This document shows positions 54,031 through 62,777 of a stretch of 64,000 nt of DNA, piece after piece. Every line of letters starts with the position of its first letter. Position 1 is the first letter of the stretch. The stretch covers positions 310,001 through 374,000 of the forward strand of contig NZ_QLZR01000003.1 of assembly GCF_003289955.1 (NCBI RefSeq). Reading direction: 5' to 3'. Made by a program: the position numbers and the translations under genes. The notes beneath the pieces were generated by a model that made no database searches, was not told the origin of the DNA, and saw only the letters and a program-made list of their open reading frames with translations. Source of the DNA: Planococcus halotolerans (GTDB taxonomy: Bacteria > Bacillota > Bacilli > Bacillales_A > Planococcaceae).

Positions 54031-55248
54031 TCATCGGCGCAGCAGGTAATCGTTATCAAACAGGAAGTCACTGCTGATATCGATGAATAGAAAGCTGTCA
54101 TCTGACAGCGGGTAGCTGAAAGTACGGACAATATCCCCGGTTTCGATATCTGAGTAAGTATCAGAAAGGATACCGCGTGACCATTTTTTCATGCGAATAA
54201 TATTTTCAAGGAAAAAGGGACGGAAAGCCCAATGAGAACCGTAATGTTCTGATTCAATATTCCAGGTGTCATCCCTTTTTTGATAGTTTGAAGAAATTTG
54301 TTCTCCATTGGCATTACATATATACATCCGGAAGCTTTCCCGGTTAAAGGAGTCTCCCAATAATTGCAGAAATTCATCTGCCTGATCAGGGCCTGCCCAT
54401 CTGAAGGCTATCTTCTTCAGGATGTCTTCACAGGAATTTGAGAAGGCGAGACATTTTGATATCACTGTTTTTTCCATGTTGATGAATCCCTGTATACTTT
54501 CCCCGACATTCACTTGCAGCGAATCATTGGACAGCAGGTTAAAGGAGGGTTTAGCCAAATAATAACCCTGATAATAATGTCCTCCATGTTTCCAGGCAAA
54601 TTGGAGCTGGTAATCATCTTCTATATGTTCATAGGATAATTTAGCGCCGATACGGCGGGCAAGCAAGGACAGGGAATAAACAATATCTTGAAAAACATCC
54701 GGTCTGTTGGTCCTGATGACAGTTGTGTCGATTTTAAGGATATCCGGCTTCAATTGACGGATCCGGTCGATGTTGGAACTTTTAGCGCCTACATGGTCCA
54801 CAGCAATTTGAATGCCATAAGTTTTATAGTACATAAGAAGATGATTCAAGGATTCAAAATCTTCTTCAAAAGCATGTTCCGTTATCTCCAGCACAATCCT
54901 TTTGAGGGAAAATCCTTTTGCTTCAAATTCCTGCAGGGTAGTGATAAACTCTTCGCCGCCAGTGAGCAGCAATTGCTTGGCGTCGCGATAGAGGAATAAC
55001 TTGCAGCCATTGCCGTTATCCAGCATTTCCTTCATGGCCAGTTTCAGCAAGTGTGTGTCGACTTCAATTTTAAAATCATCCGGCACATCCGGGTTCTGGA
55101 AAAATTCACCGAGGCTTCGCCATTCATCATTGTGCTTGAACCTCCCACGCACTTCGTAGCCGATAATCGTGTGTTTCACTGCACTGACGATTGGCTGGAA
55201 TACCGGTTTTACATTATGAAGATTCTCAAGAACCAGTAATGGGTCCAT
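54031..55248 (-). CDS. EAL-domain c-di-GMP-binding protein (YkuI-like)
   Basis: 405 residues: EAL domain (about 1-245) and a C-terminal PAS-like domain, the YkuI layout. It runs parallel to YkuI throughout (LLVLENLHNVKPVFQPIVSA, IVLEITEH, LLARRIGAKLSYEHIED, YYQGYYLAKPS, and SDTYSDIETGDIVRTFSYP at the end). The signature is EVRGR rather than EAL, and the usual DDFG is VDHVGAKSSN, so phosphodiesterase activity is doubtful and it may be a c-di-GMP receptor, as proposed for YkuI. AAAGGAGGCGAATAAT precedes the ATG. Confidence 0.9.
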   Translation of the reverse strand: MDPLLVLENLHNVKPVFQPIVSAVKHTIIGYEVRGRFKHNDEWRSLGEFFQNPDVPDDFKIEVDTHLLKLAMKEMLDNGNGCKLFLYRDAKQLLLTGGEEFITTLQEFEAKGFSLKRIVLEITEHAFEEDFESLNHLLMYYKTYGIQIAVDHVGAKSSNIDRIRQLKPDILKIDTTVIRTNRPDVFQDIVYSLSLLARRIGAKLSYEHIEDDYQLQFAWKHGGHYYQGYYLAKPSFNLLSNDSLQVNVGESIQGFINMEKTVISKCLAFSNSCEDILKKIAFRWAGPDQADEFLQLLGDSFNRESFRMYICNANGEQISSNYQKRDDTWNIESEHYGSHWAFRPFFLENIIRMKKWSRGILSDTYSDIETGDIVRTFSYPLSDDSFLFIDISSDFLFDNDYLLRR

Positions 55249-55503
55249 ATTATTCGCCTCCTTTAGCTATGAACGGATAACTCCGGAACAGGGAAGTTAT
55301 ATTCAATATCAATCATTTAATGCACCATAACCAGAGCTAAACCAATCGAATATAAAAATTGGTGCATATATGTCCTATTCTGTACTGAAGCGTTCAAATC
55401 CTGCAGATTTCTGTTTTGAGCCTGTTAAATGGAAACTCCTTAAGGCTATTTACCTTGTAAATCCAGGCACTGAAAAAAGCTTTGAAATTCTGAACTGTAA
55501 AGC

Positions 55504-55532
55504 TTGCAAAGCACCAAACCTTTGCCTATAAT
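55504..55532 (+). promoter_or_regulatory. Sigma-A promoter of the YitT gene
   Basis: TTGCAA (55504-55509), exactly 17 bases, TATAAT (55527-55532). Transcription would begin near 55540. Confidence 0.8.
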
Positions 55533-55576
55533 TTGAAACATTGTGTCAGGAAAGTGATGAAGGTTACGCTCTTTCA

Positions 55577-55612
55577 AAAAGTCTGCATGCATCTTCGCGG
55601 CTTTTTTTTGTT
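55577..55612 (+). terminator. Terminator-like hairpin in the YitT leader
   Basis: AAAAAGTC pairs with GGCTTTTT (one G-T pair) around TGCATGCATCTTCGC, ending in eight T. Set between the promoter and the ATG, it would act as an attenuator or as the end of a short RNA. Confidence 0.5.
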
Positions 55613-55656
55613 GGCTTTCACAGACAATGAGTTTATAAAAGGAACGAGGAATTTGT

Positions 55657-56523
55657 ATGGATAAAGTTTATAGCGCACTGGTTATTTTTTTTGGATCCGT
55701 GTTACTCGGATTTGCATTCAATATGTTTTTATTGCCGCATGAAATCCTATCGGGCGGAATTACGGGGGTAGCAATGATTTTCAGTTTGATGACACCTGTT
55801 AATGCGGGGATATGGTTGATCATTCTGAACATCCCGATACTGGTTCTTGGATGGATGAAGCTTGGTAAACTGTTCATCGCCAACAGCATCTATTCAGTAG
55901 CGGTCACTTCGATTTCTATGCTTTATATTCCAGTCATGAAAGTGACGGAAGATGCTTTGTTATCTTCCGTATTCGGCGGTGTGCTTGTCGGTATCGGGGT
56001 CGGTTCCATCATCCGCTTTTATGGTTCGACCGGAGGCTTTGACGTTGTCGGACTGCTGTTGACGATGAAACGTGATATTCCGCTTGGATTTATGGTATTT
56101 TCACTGAACAGTATGGTCGTGTTCATTTCAGGATTCATTTTTTCCTGGGAACTGGCTATGTATACGATGGCCTCGATCTACATCACTGGCCTTGTCGTTG
56201 ACCGGATCCATACACGCCACATCAAACTGAGCCTGATGGTTGTTACCGGAAAAGGCGAAGAAGTCAAGACCAAGTTGCTTGAAAGCCTTTACCGCGGTAT
56301 CACAGTAACGGACGGTGAAGGTGCCTATTCGGGCAATAAAGTCAAAGTTCTCTATACGGTTATTTCCCGTTATGAATTGGCATTTGTGCGTCCGCTGATC
56401 AAATCGATCGACCCTCACGCGTTTGTCAGCATCAATGAAACGATGGAAGTCATGGGTAATTTCCGAAAAGATGATAACTTCAAAAAAACCCCCGGCATAA
56501 CCGGGGAAAGCCGCTCTGCTTAA
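55657..56523 (+). CDS. YitT family membrane protein
   Basis: 288 residues. Five to six helices in residues 1-180 (VIFFGSVLLGFAFNMFLLPHEILSGGITGVAMI, FYGSTGGFDVVGLLL), then a soluble DUF2179 domain (RHIKLSLMVVTGKGEEVKTKLLESLYRGITVTDGEGAYSGNKVKVLYTVISRYEL). YitT paralogues are common in Bacillales; role unknown. AGGAACGAGG lies before the ATG. Confidence 0.9.
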   Translation: MDKVYSALVIFFGSVLLGFAFNMFLLPHEILSGGITGVAMIFSLMTPVNAGIWLIILNIPILVLGWMKLGKLFIANSIYSVAVTSISMLYIPVMKVTEDALLSSVFGGVLVGIGVGSIIRFYGSTGGFDVVGLLLTMKRDIPLGFMVFSLNSMVVFISGFIFSWELAMYTMASIYITGLVVDRIHTRHIKLSLMVVTGKGEEVKTKLLESLYRGITVTDGEGAYSGNKVKVLYTVISRYELAFVRPLIKSIDPHAFVSINETMEVMGNFRKDDNFKKTPGITGESRSA

Positions 56524-56545
56524 TTGCAGCAGCGGTTTTTTTTTT
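56511..56545 (+). terminator. Terminator of the YitT gene
   Basis: CCGCT-TGC pairs with GCA-GCGG across the stop codon region, and a run of ten T follows. Confidence 0.85.
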
Positions 56546-56599
56546 GCCTGATTCAGCTGCAAACTATATAAGTTGAACTTAAGAAATAGAATAAATACC

Positions 56600-56822
56600 G
56601 CTTCGGCGCTATGGACAAGCCTCCCGCAATAAGCCGAGAAGACCACTCGTCTTATTGCTCCGGCCAGTCCGGAGCCGCACCTTTGCTGAGAGAAATCTCT
56701 AGAGATATGGAGCAAAACAGCGAAGACGCCTTGGGGACTGAGCGAAGTGCTGAAATCCACTCGGGCATTTAGCCCGAGTTAGTTCAGCGCGAGCCCCCGG
56801 CAAGCGCAGCTGTTTTGCGGAA
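56600..56822. repeat. Highly structured intergenic element (palindromic repeat or ncRNA)
   Basis: Three nested or serial structures occur: GCAATAAG...CTTATTGC (56627-56661); CTCCGG-CAGT-CCGGAG (56659-56675); and a rod of over 100 bases in which GCAAAACAGC (about 56711) pairs with GCTGTTTTGC (about 56808), GGGG-CT-GCG with CGC-AG-CCCC, GCTGAA with TTCAGC and ACTCGGGC with GCCCGAGT. No ribosome-binding site or credible frame. It may be a MITE-like repeat or a structured RNA; only one copy lies in the window. Confidence 0.7.
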
Positions 56823-56876
56823 TATCGATTACAAAAAACTACTAGTTCAACATATATAAAAACCATACAAAACAGA

Positions 56877-56905
56877 AAAGCCAAGTCGCCGGACTTGGCT
56901 TTTTA
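56877..56905. terminator. Terminator of the GyrI-like gene
   Basis: AAAAGCCAAGTC pairs with GACTTGGCTTTT around three to four bases, overlapping the minus-strand stop codon. Confidence 0.8.
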
Positions 56906-57532
56906 GGACATGTCTTTTTCAACCTGGCACCTGAGAACAGTTTTTAGTTTGGCGGGAACCGTTTTTCGGAAATCATTCAAATAGATTTCACGGTGTTTTT
57001 TACTTCGTCGCAGCAAGTCATTTTCCTCGAGAAACCGATCGATTTTTTCAAAAGAAGCCGGTTCTGCATCATATGGTCCTACATGTAAAATCTGTACGGC
57101 CATGCCTTCCTCAATCTCTTCAAACGTCACTTCATTCAATAAGTCATTCGGCTTTTTGCGGTTTGCGATTTCAAATGCCTTCAGGATAGTGCCATTATCG
57201 ACAAAATCCGGCTGTCGAATCATTAATTTGTAAAGAAACTCATTTTTATCAAGTGCAGAAAGCAATCTCCCTTTTCGGGTAAGGCTCCATACAGCTTCCA
57301 GTGGATAAACTGTATATTCATAATACCCGGGAGGAACAAATCCGTTTTTCGGCATCATGCGAATGGCATAAGCGAGCGAATAGAGAACTTCCACACGTTT
57401 GGCGAATTCTTCTCCGTTCGGATTGCCTTTTCCATGAATTACGAAAAATCGCTGCTTCGGAATATGAATTAAAACCGGGGAGGCTTGCGGCACATACAAT
57501 CCCTTTTCAGCTTTTCGCCATTCATGTTTCAT
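56903..57532 (-). CDS. GyrI-like small-molecule-binding domain protein
   Basis: 209 residues. The stretch VLIHIPKQRFFVIHGKGNPNGEEFAKRVEVLYSLAYAIRM and the later EGMAVQILHVGPYDAEPASFEKIDRFLEEN fit the stand-alone GyrI-like (SOUL/BmrR effector-type) proteins that bind or hydrolyse small cationic or cyclopropanoid compounds. No DNA-binding domain. AGGAGGA precedes the ATG. It lies 47 bases behind the CapA gene and may share its transcript. Confidence 0.87.
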   Translation of the reverse strand: MKHEWRKAEKGLYVPQASPVLIHIPKQRFFVIHGKGNPNGEEFAKRVEVLYSLAYAIRMMPKNGFVPPGYYEYTVYPLEAVWSLTRKGRLLSALDKNEFLYKLMIRQPDFVDNGTILKAFEIANRKKPNDLLNEVTFEEIEEGMAVQILHVGPYDAEPASFEKIDRFLEENDLLRRSKKHREIYLNDFRKTVPAKLKTVLRCQVEKDMS

Positions 57533-57579
57533 ATAATCCTCCTGTCTTCTACTGGGAATTCAGCCGGGAAACAATTTAT

Positions 57580-58719
57580 TCATTCAATGAATTCCAAATC
57601 ACTGACCCAGGTTGATAAATGGGATTTGACTTGTTCGTTTAAATCCGGATGCACATTTTTCAGTAAGTCAATTTCAAACCAGCTGTAATCTTTATTTTTA
57701 ACAAACGTGTTGGTGAAAGAAGGATTTTGGATGCTTATTTCAGTTGAATCAGGCCCCGTTTTCTTTTCCACATCAATCGTTAAAATGGTTCCGATTTGCC
57801 GTGGGATTTCATTTTGGCCTGACAAAAAATTGCCCAGCGAATAAATAACGAAAACTTTCCGGCCGTCAGAAGTTTCAATCCATTCCGGTGGCTGAAGCAC
57901 ATGTGGATGGTGGCCAAGTATAATATCCGCGCCGTTTTCCGCTGCAAAGCGGGCGATGTCAATCTGGTACTCATTTGGAAGCGGCTGGTATTCATCACCA
58001 AAATGCAAACTCAGCACAGCAACTTCGGAATGTTCTTTGGCGTGCTGAAGGTCTTTACTGATCAGCTCCTTATCGATGCGGTTCACGAGGTACTCTTTGC
58101 CGACAGGAGTGGGTATACCATTGGTGCCATACGTATAGGACAGAAAAGAAAAGGTGATGCCGTTTACTGTTCTCACGGTTATCTGATCCCGTTCTTCTTC
58201 AGATAAATAAGAACCCGTCCGCTGCATGCCGATCTGATCCCAGTAATTAATGGCATTTTCAATTGCCGCGGTGCCCCGGTCCAGTGTGTGGTTATTTGCC
58301 ATGGCGATAACATCTACTCCAGCATCCTTCAAAGCATCGCCGACCTCAAACGGGCTGTTAAAGGAAGGGTAGCTGGACAGACCGATATCGGATCCGCCAA
58401 TTATGCTTTCCGAATTGGCTACAGTAATGTCTGACTGCTCGAGATATGGTTTCACTTTCTCGAACATGGGACTAAAATTATATCCTTCAGGAGTTTTTGC
58501 TGAATCATATACTGTGCCGTGGATAAGAATATCACCAACTGCTGATAAAGAAACTGTGCGTGTCCGTGAAAAACCGGGTATCGCAGGCGTAGTTTTCCTT
58601 GTTTCGAAAACAGGGTCAGCAGAAACAGGGGCAGCCGGGATTTTTGTGACAAGGCATCCTGCGAGCATAAACATGCTTAGTAATATAGCAATAAAGATTG
58701 AATAGCGGACGGCATCCAT
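57580..58719 (-). CDS. CapA family lipoprotein (metallophosphatase fold)
   Basis: About 379 residues. Lipobox LAGC near residue 21, then the PGA_cap domain: SAVGDILIHG, ANSESIIGG, IAMANNHTLDRG, LSLHFGDEYQP and LGHHPHVLQP, the metal-site motifs of CapA/PgsA. CapA is part of poly-gamma-glutamate export in some bacilli, but no capB, capC or capD is near, so a different extracellular task is likely. GGAGAG 8 bases before ATG 58719 fixes the start. Confidence 0.9.
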   Translation of the reverse strand: MDAVRYSIFIAILLSMFMLAGCLVTKIPAAPVSADPVFETRKTTPAIPGFSRTRTVSLSAVGDILIHGTVYDSAKTPEGYNFSPMFEKVKPYLEQSDITVANSESIIGGSDIGLSSYPSFNSPFEVGDALKDAGVDVIAMANNHTLDRGTAAIENAINYWDQIGMQRTGSYLSEEERDQITVRTVNGITFSFLSYTYGTNGIPTPVGKEYLVNRIDKELISKDLQHAKEHSEVAVLSLHFGDEYQPLPNEYQIDIARFAAENGADIILGHHPHVLQPPEWIETSDGRKVFVIYSLGNFLSGQNEIPRQIGTILTIDVEKKTGPDSTEISIQNPSFTNTFVKNKDYSWFEIDLLKNVHPDLNEQVKSHLSTWVSDLEFIE

Positions 58720-59160
58720 CAGAATCACTCTCCAAATCACTGGATATAGTTATTAAGGCACGTAGTAATTATCTGCTAAATTATGAAGCTGTAGATTAAA
58801 CATGAAATATTAATAAAAATGAATAAATTCGATAGATGTTTAATAATATCCTACAACATAAGTACAATGTTTGCTAGTTCTTTTTATTCAATTATATTAA
58901 TTTTGTATGGAATTTATAGACAATAATACTTAGCTTTTGAAAAAGAAATTATAAATATCTTTTAAAACTATAATGAGAAGGGAAAATATATGGGGAAAGA
59001 TAGTGGTTCAATGGAGACAATGTTATAAAACATGTATAAGACTCTTAAAAAAGATAGAATTTAGGAGAATCTATTCCATTTTTTAGAAAATAGAGTATAC
59101 TGGAATTAATTATCAATGGTTTTGAGGAAGATGAAATAAGTGGACGAAGAGGTGAGGCAA
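58720..59160. other. AT-rich divergent region without clear features
   Basis: 441 bases, strongly AT-rich. TATACT at 59095-59100 could be a -10 for the next gene but its -35 is poor. A 12-codon frame at 58990 with a fair ribosome-binding site was judged too short to call. Confidence 0.5.
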
Positions 59161-59442
59161 ATGGTGGAATTTATAATGGAGATCGCGATAGAGATATCAT
59201 CGTATTTTTTTACGCCGAAAAAACGTTTGGAGAAGAATATCCGTCTCTTGAAGAAAGACCAGTGGTTTGCTGAATTGGAGGATGATTTCCGCTATAACCA
59301 CCTCATCTGGAACAACCGTAAAATTACGCGTTACTTAGGACTGCCCAATAACGTCGAAAAGCTTATTAAAGATGACGATGAAAAAGCTAAGTTCAAAAAG
59401 CTGTTGACTTATGAACACGTGAAATTTATCACCTTACCTTAG
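59161..59442 (+). CDS. Small protein of unknown function
   Basis: About 93 residues: a hydrophobic N-terminal helix (VEFIMEIAIEISSYFFT), a basic patch (KKRLEKNIRLLKK) and a mixed tail (WFAELEDDFRYNHLIWNNRKITRYLGLPNNVEKLIKDDDEK). No family recognised. GAGGTG lies 6 bases before ATG 59161; GTG 59140 is an alternative. Own terminator downstream. Confidence 0.65.
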   Translation: MVEFIMEIAIEISSYFFTPKKRLEKNIRLLKKDQWFAELEDDFRYNHLIWNNRKITRYLGLPNNVEKLIKDDDEKAKFKKLLTYEHVKFITLP

Positions 59443-59494
59443 AAGTTCTTGATTTGCCGTTGCTAAGAATATTAATGCAGGAGAACCAACCCGA

Positions 59495-59533
59495 AAAAAT
59501 GCCGAAACCCCTGCGAGGTTTCGGCATTTTTTA
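59495..59533. terminator. Bidirectional terminator
   Basis: A perfect 16-bp stem (AAAAAATGCCGAAACC with its complement) around seven bases, between convergent genes. Confidence 0.9.
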
Positions 59534-59580
59534 TTTGTTTCTTCTATATATAGTAGGAACTTAAAGATTTCGACTGATGA

Positions 59581-60498
59581 TTATTCGAATAGATTCATGC
59601 TCAGGTAGCGTTCACCTGTATCAGGAGCTATGCACAATACTTTCTTTCCAGCACCCAACCGTTTCGCAATCTCGATAGCTGCGTAAATGGTAGCACCAGC
59701 GGAAGGCCCTACAAAAATGCCTTCTTCGCGCGCAACCCTCCGGAAAATATCTATAGCATCTTCATCTTCAATTGCAAAGATCTCATCGTAAATCTTTGTA
59801 TTGAGAATGTCCGGTATGAAGCCGGGACTGGTACCCACCAATTTATGCTTGCCGGGTTTGCCTCCTGACAAAACTGGTGAACCTTTAGGTTCCACTACAG
59901 CCACATAAAGATCCGGAAGTTGTTCTTTCAGCGCTTCGCCCGTTCCGGTAATAGTCCCGCCTGTTCCGGCGGAAGCGACGAAAGCATCCAACTTACCATC
60001 CATTTGCTGCATGATTTCAAGTGCAGTCGTTGTACGGTGAATGTCAGGGTTGGCCTGGTTTTCAAATTGCTGGGGAATAAAGCTGTTTGGAATCTCCTCT
60101 TTTAATTGCAGAGCTTTCTTTATGGCACCCGGCATTTTTTCGTGGTCCGGTGTCAGAACAACTTCAGCCCCGAATGCTTTCAGCAGGTTGATGCGCTCTT
60201 TGGTGGCATTATCAGGAAGGACAAGGATCGCACGGTAGCCTTTCGCAGCTGCCACCATGGCGAGTCCGATGCCAGTATTGCCGCTGGTGGGTTCAATGAT
60301 CGTGGCACCTTCTCCAATGATGCCCTGTTCTTCGGCATTTTTGATCATATTATATGCTGCCCGGTCCTTGACGCTTTTGGAAGGATTGAACATTTCCAAT
60401 TTCACGTAAACATCTGCAGCGCCTTCCGGGACGATCCGGTTCAATTTCACGACTGGCGTTTCGCCAATCAAATCTGTAATATTGTCGACTGGTTTCAT
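59581..60498 (-). CDS. cysK: Cysteine synthase A (O-acetylserine sulfhydrylase)
   Basis: 305 residues. The PLP Lys44 is in NPSKSVKDRAA, the substrate loop in EPTSGNTGIGLAM, the phosphate-binding loop in ASAGTGGTITGTG and the late PLP contact in GPSAGAT. It makes cysteine from O-acetylserine and sulfide. Bacillales often carry two or three paralogues (CysK, MccA, YtkP), so the exact role is open. AAAGG lies 13 bases before the ATG, a loose spacing. Monocistronic; no T-box was seen in its leader. Confidence 0.9.
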   Translation of the reverse strand: MKPVDNITDLIGETPVVKLNRIVPEGAADVYVKLEMFNPSKSVKDRAAYNMIKNAEEQGIIGEGATIIEPTSGNTGIGLAMVAAAKGYRAILVLPDNATKERINLLKAFGAEVVLTPDHEKMPGAIKKALQLKEEIPNSFIPQQFENQANPDIHRTTTALEIMQQMDGKLDAFVASAGTGGTITGTGEALKEQLPDLYVAVVEPKGSPVLSGGKPGKHKLVGTSPGFIPDILNTKIYDEIFAIEDEDAIDIFRRVAREEGIFVGPSAGATIYAAIEIAKRLGAGKKVLCIAPDTGERYLSMNLFE

Positions 60499-60740
60499 AT
60501 CTATAAAACAACCTTTCCTGTATATCTGGGTACTGATGTCACTTTTAATTGTAGTATATCCTGTCTAACCCCGACAAATTCTATGGCTTACTATGCTTTT
60601 CAAACTTTGTCAGCAACATAACTTTACAAATGAGGCGAAAGCTTATAAGCATTAAAAGAGGGTAATAACTGCTAGATAAAGAAATTAGACCTATACAAAA
60701 ATTAAAATTCGTGACTTTTGATTAATTAATATACCTTTAT

Positions 60741-60769
60741 TTGTTAATTAATAGTATACTAATTATAAT
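60741..60769 (+). promoter_or_regulatory. Promoter of the amidase gene
   Basis: TTGTTA (60741-60746), 17-base spacer, TATAAT (60764-60769), in a strongly AT-rich stretch 23 bases before the start codon. Confidence 0.7.
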
Positions 60770-60791
60770 AATTGAATCGGAGGCGTTTAGG

Positions 60792-62228
60792 ATGCTTAAT
60801 ACCCCTGAGTTGGTGGATTCTTTGGTTCTGGACTTGGATGCCGCAGAGTTGGCGCAGTTAATAAAAGAAAATAAAATTTCTTCCCGCAAAGCTGTTGAAA
60901 TCTATATAAAGCACCTGAATAATATCAATCCGTCCATAAATTGCCTTGTTGAAAATCGCTTTGAAGAAGCTTTGCAGGAGGCAGATTATGCTGATCGCGT
61001 GCTTGCTGAAGGCACAGCCGAAGGGGCATTATGGGGTGTTCCGATCAGTATGAAAGAGGCTTTTCATGTCAGTGGCATGAAAACAACCGGCGGCTTGCTC
61101 GGGAGAAAAGAAAAGACGATGGAAAAAGATGCTGAAGTGGTTCGGAAACTCCGAATGGAGGGTGCTGTTATCCTGGGGAAAAGCAATACACCGGAACTGT
61201 GTTTTTGCCAGGAAACCGACAACAAATTATATGGACGGACAAACAATCCATGGGATATCAAGCGGACTGCAGGAGGATCGAGCGGAGGCGAAGCAGCGCT
61301 GATTGCTGTTGGCGGTGCGGCAGCAGGACTTGGCTCTGACATCGGCGGGTCTATCCGTTTTCCAAGCCATTTCAATGGAGTGGTCGGTTTTAAATCAGGT
61401 AAAGGCCAGGTTTCACAGGAAGGCAGTTTTCCGGAAGTGACACAAGAGCTGCAGGAACGGATGCTGGGAATCGGGCCTATTACCAAAAGTGTAAAAGATG
61501 CCAGGCTGCTGTACAATATTGTCGCCAAAAATCCAGCGGCTAATAGAGAGTTTGATAACTTTGTCATGAATGTTCTCCCTGATTCAAATTATCCCATGGC
61601 TGATCATACCCGAAGATTGCTTGACGCTATTTTTCAAAAAGTCTCTTCAGAATTTGAAGTTGAAAGGGAAATGCCGCCTTATTTTGGAGATTCAGCAACG
61701 GTATGGCAGGAAATCATGTCGATAAATGGTTCTGCAGATGCGAGAAGAGAAGCTTACGGTGACAATCCGCGAAACCTTTATAACTCTTATCTTAAAGAAC
61801 GGCTGACAGGCAAGTCCGAAGTTCATCGATATCTGTCATGGGCTTTGATCGGAGCTTCACTGTTCAAACCTTCCGACAAACGGCTGGATAAAATCCGTGA
61901 GTTCCTGCAGCATGGCGATCATATTTTAGAGCATTATCTGAGAGAACGGATCCTCATTATGCCTATCTACCATAAAACAGCTCCCAAACATGGGGTAGTC
62001 TATAGGGAAATATTCTCTATACGTAAGTCTTTCCGCCAATACTTGCCATATGTAGCTTATGCCAACACATGGGGCTTGCCTTCTTTAACGCTGCCGCTGG
62101 GTTCCGATGAAAAAGGGTTGCCGATCGGCATCCAATTGATCAGCAGCAACGGCAATGAAGAAGCATTGTTCCAACTGGGTGAATGGTTGGAACTGAATTT
62201 CAGGACGTATAAACGCGCAATTCTATAG
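60792..62228 (+). CDS. Amidase-signature family hydrolase
   Basis: About 478 residues. The Ser-cisSer-Lys triad is in VPISMKEAF (Lys), TAGGSSGGEAALIAVG (cis-Ser) and GSDIGGSIRFPSHFNGVVGFK (Ser nucleophile). AELAQLIKENKISSRKAVEIYIKHLNNINPSINCLVE is the usual N-terminus. It hydrolyses an amide of unknown kind; no gatB or gatC is near, so it is not GatA by context. CGGAGG 8 bases before ATG 60792 sets the start. Confidence 0.9.
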   Translation: MLNTPELVDSLVLDLDAAELAQLIKENKISSRKAVEIYIKHLNNINPSINCLVENRFEEALQEADYADRVLAEGTAEGALWGVPISMKEAFHVSGMKTTGGLLGRKEKTMEKDAEVVRKLRMEGAVILGKSNTPELCFCQETDNKLYGRTNNPWDIKRTAGGSSGGEAALIAVGGAAAGLGSDIGGSIRFPSHFNGVVGFKSGKGQVSQEGSFPEVTQELQERMLGIGPITKSVKDARLLYNIVAKNPAANREFDNFVMNVLPDSNYPMADHTRRLLDAIFQKVSSEFEVEREMPPYFGDSATVWQEIMSINGSADARREAYGDNPRNLYNSYLKERLTGKSEVHRYLSWALIGASLFKPSDKRLDKIREFLQHGDHILEHYLRERILIMPIYHKTAPKHGVVYREIFSIRKSFRQYLPYVAYANTWGLPSLTLPLGSDEKGLPIGIQLISSNGNEEALFQLGEWLELNFRTYKRAIL

Positions 62229-62236
62229 AAGAAACT

Positions 62237-62273
62237 GAAAACCTGCACCCTTTTTCATTGGGTGCAGGTTTTC
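62237..62273 (+). terminator. Terminator of the amidase gene
   Basis: A perfect 14-bp stem (GAAAACCTGCACCC with its complement) around nine bases; TTC-rich tail. Confidence 0.85.
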
Positions 62274-62320
62274 TTCTTTCTTAAAAATCACATAATACTT
62301 TCATTATATTTCAAGCAAAA

Positions 62321-62359
62321 ATAAAAAAATCACTCACAGAAAATTTTCTGTGAGTGATT
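62321..62359 (-). terminator. Terminator of the 29-residue peptide gene
   Basis: AATCACTCACAGAAAA pairs perfectly with its complement; on the minus strand seven T follow. Confidence 0.85.
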
Positions 62360-62408
62360 CCAGGCAAGCCGTTATAAGTGCTCGCAACTTAAAGCCGATG
62401 AGCATAAT

Positions 62409-62498
62409 CTATGCGGCTACAAATTGCACCAATGCGTATATCGCAATGCTGACAATAATAAATGCACCAATCATGTAAATAATTAAAGCGTTTTTCAA
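62409..62498 (-). CDS. 29-residue one-helix membrane protein
   Basis: TTG 62498 opens a 29-codon frame ending in TAG, with GGAGG seven bases upstream. The peptide (MKNALIIYMIGAFIIVSIAI...) is a single membrane helix with a basic N-terminus. A strong terminator facing the same way lies 50 bases after the stop, so it has its own transcription unit. Family unknown. Confidence 0.65.
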   Translation of the reverse strand: MKNALIIYMIGAFIIVSIAIYALVQFVAA

Positions 62499-62777
62499 AA
62501 TTAGCCTCCAGTGTTTTGTCGAATAGGAAATTACGATATTTCTATGTAATTTATGTCTTAGGGTAGATTAGATAACTTTATTACTGTAACAAAATTCTCA
62601 ATAGATTTCGAATAACTCACATTTTCAACAGGAAAGGGATTTTTTTATTGATGGATACTTCAAAAGCAGTTTAGTTTGATATACCTATAAAATAGTCCCG
62701 ATATGAAAAAAGAGCCAGGATTCGACAATTTTTTTCCCAATTACGCATATTGTCTTCTTCTGCTAACGTTGTATGTG

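Larger units (their letters stand above)
55249..55656. other. Divergent region with YitT promoter and leader
   Basis: 408 bases between the EAL gene and the YitT gene. The left half is AT-rich with no feature I can support. The right half holds a strong promoter (55504-55532) and a leader of about 115 bases with a terminator-like hairpin at 55577-55611. Confidence 0.6.

Noticed and set aside
57580..58719. Poly-gamma-glutamate capsule locus
   Set aside because: Only a CapA-family lipoprotein is present; no capB, capC or capD-like genes flank it.
58990..59028. 12-codon frame (MGKDSGSMETML) after GAAGGG
   Set aside because: Too short and without a supporting promoter, terminator or conservation evidence.
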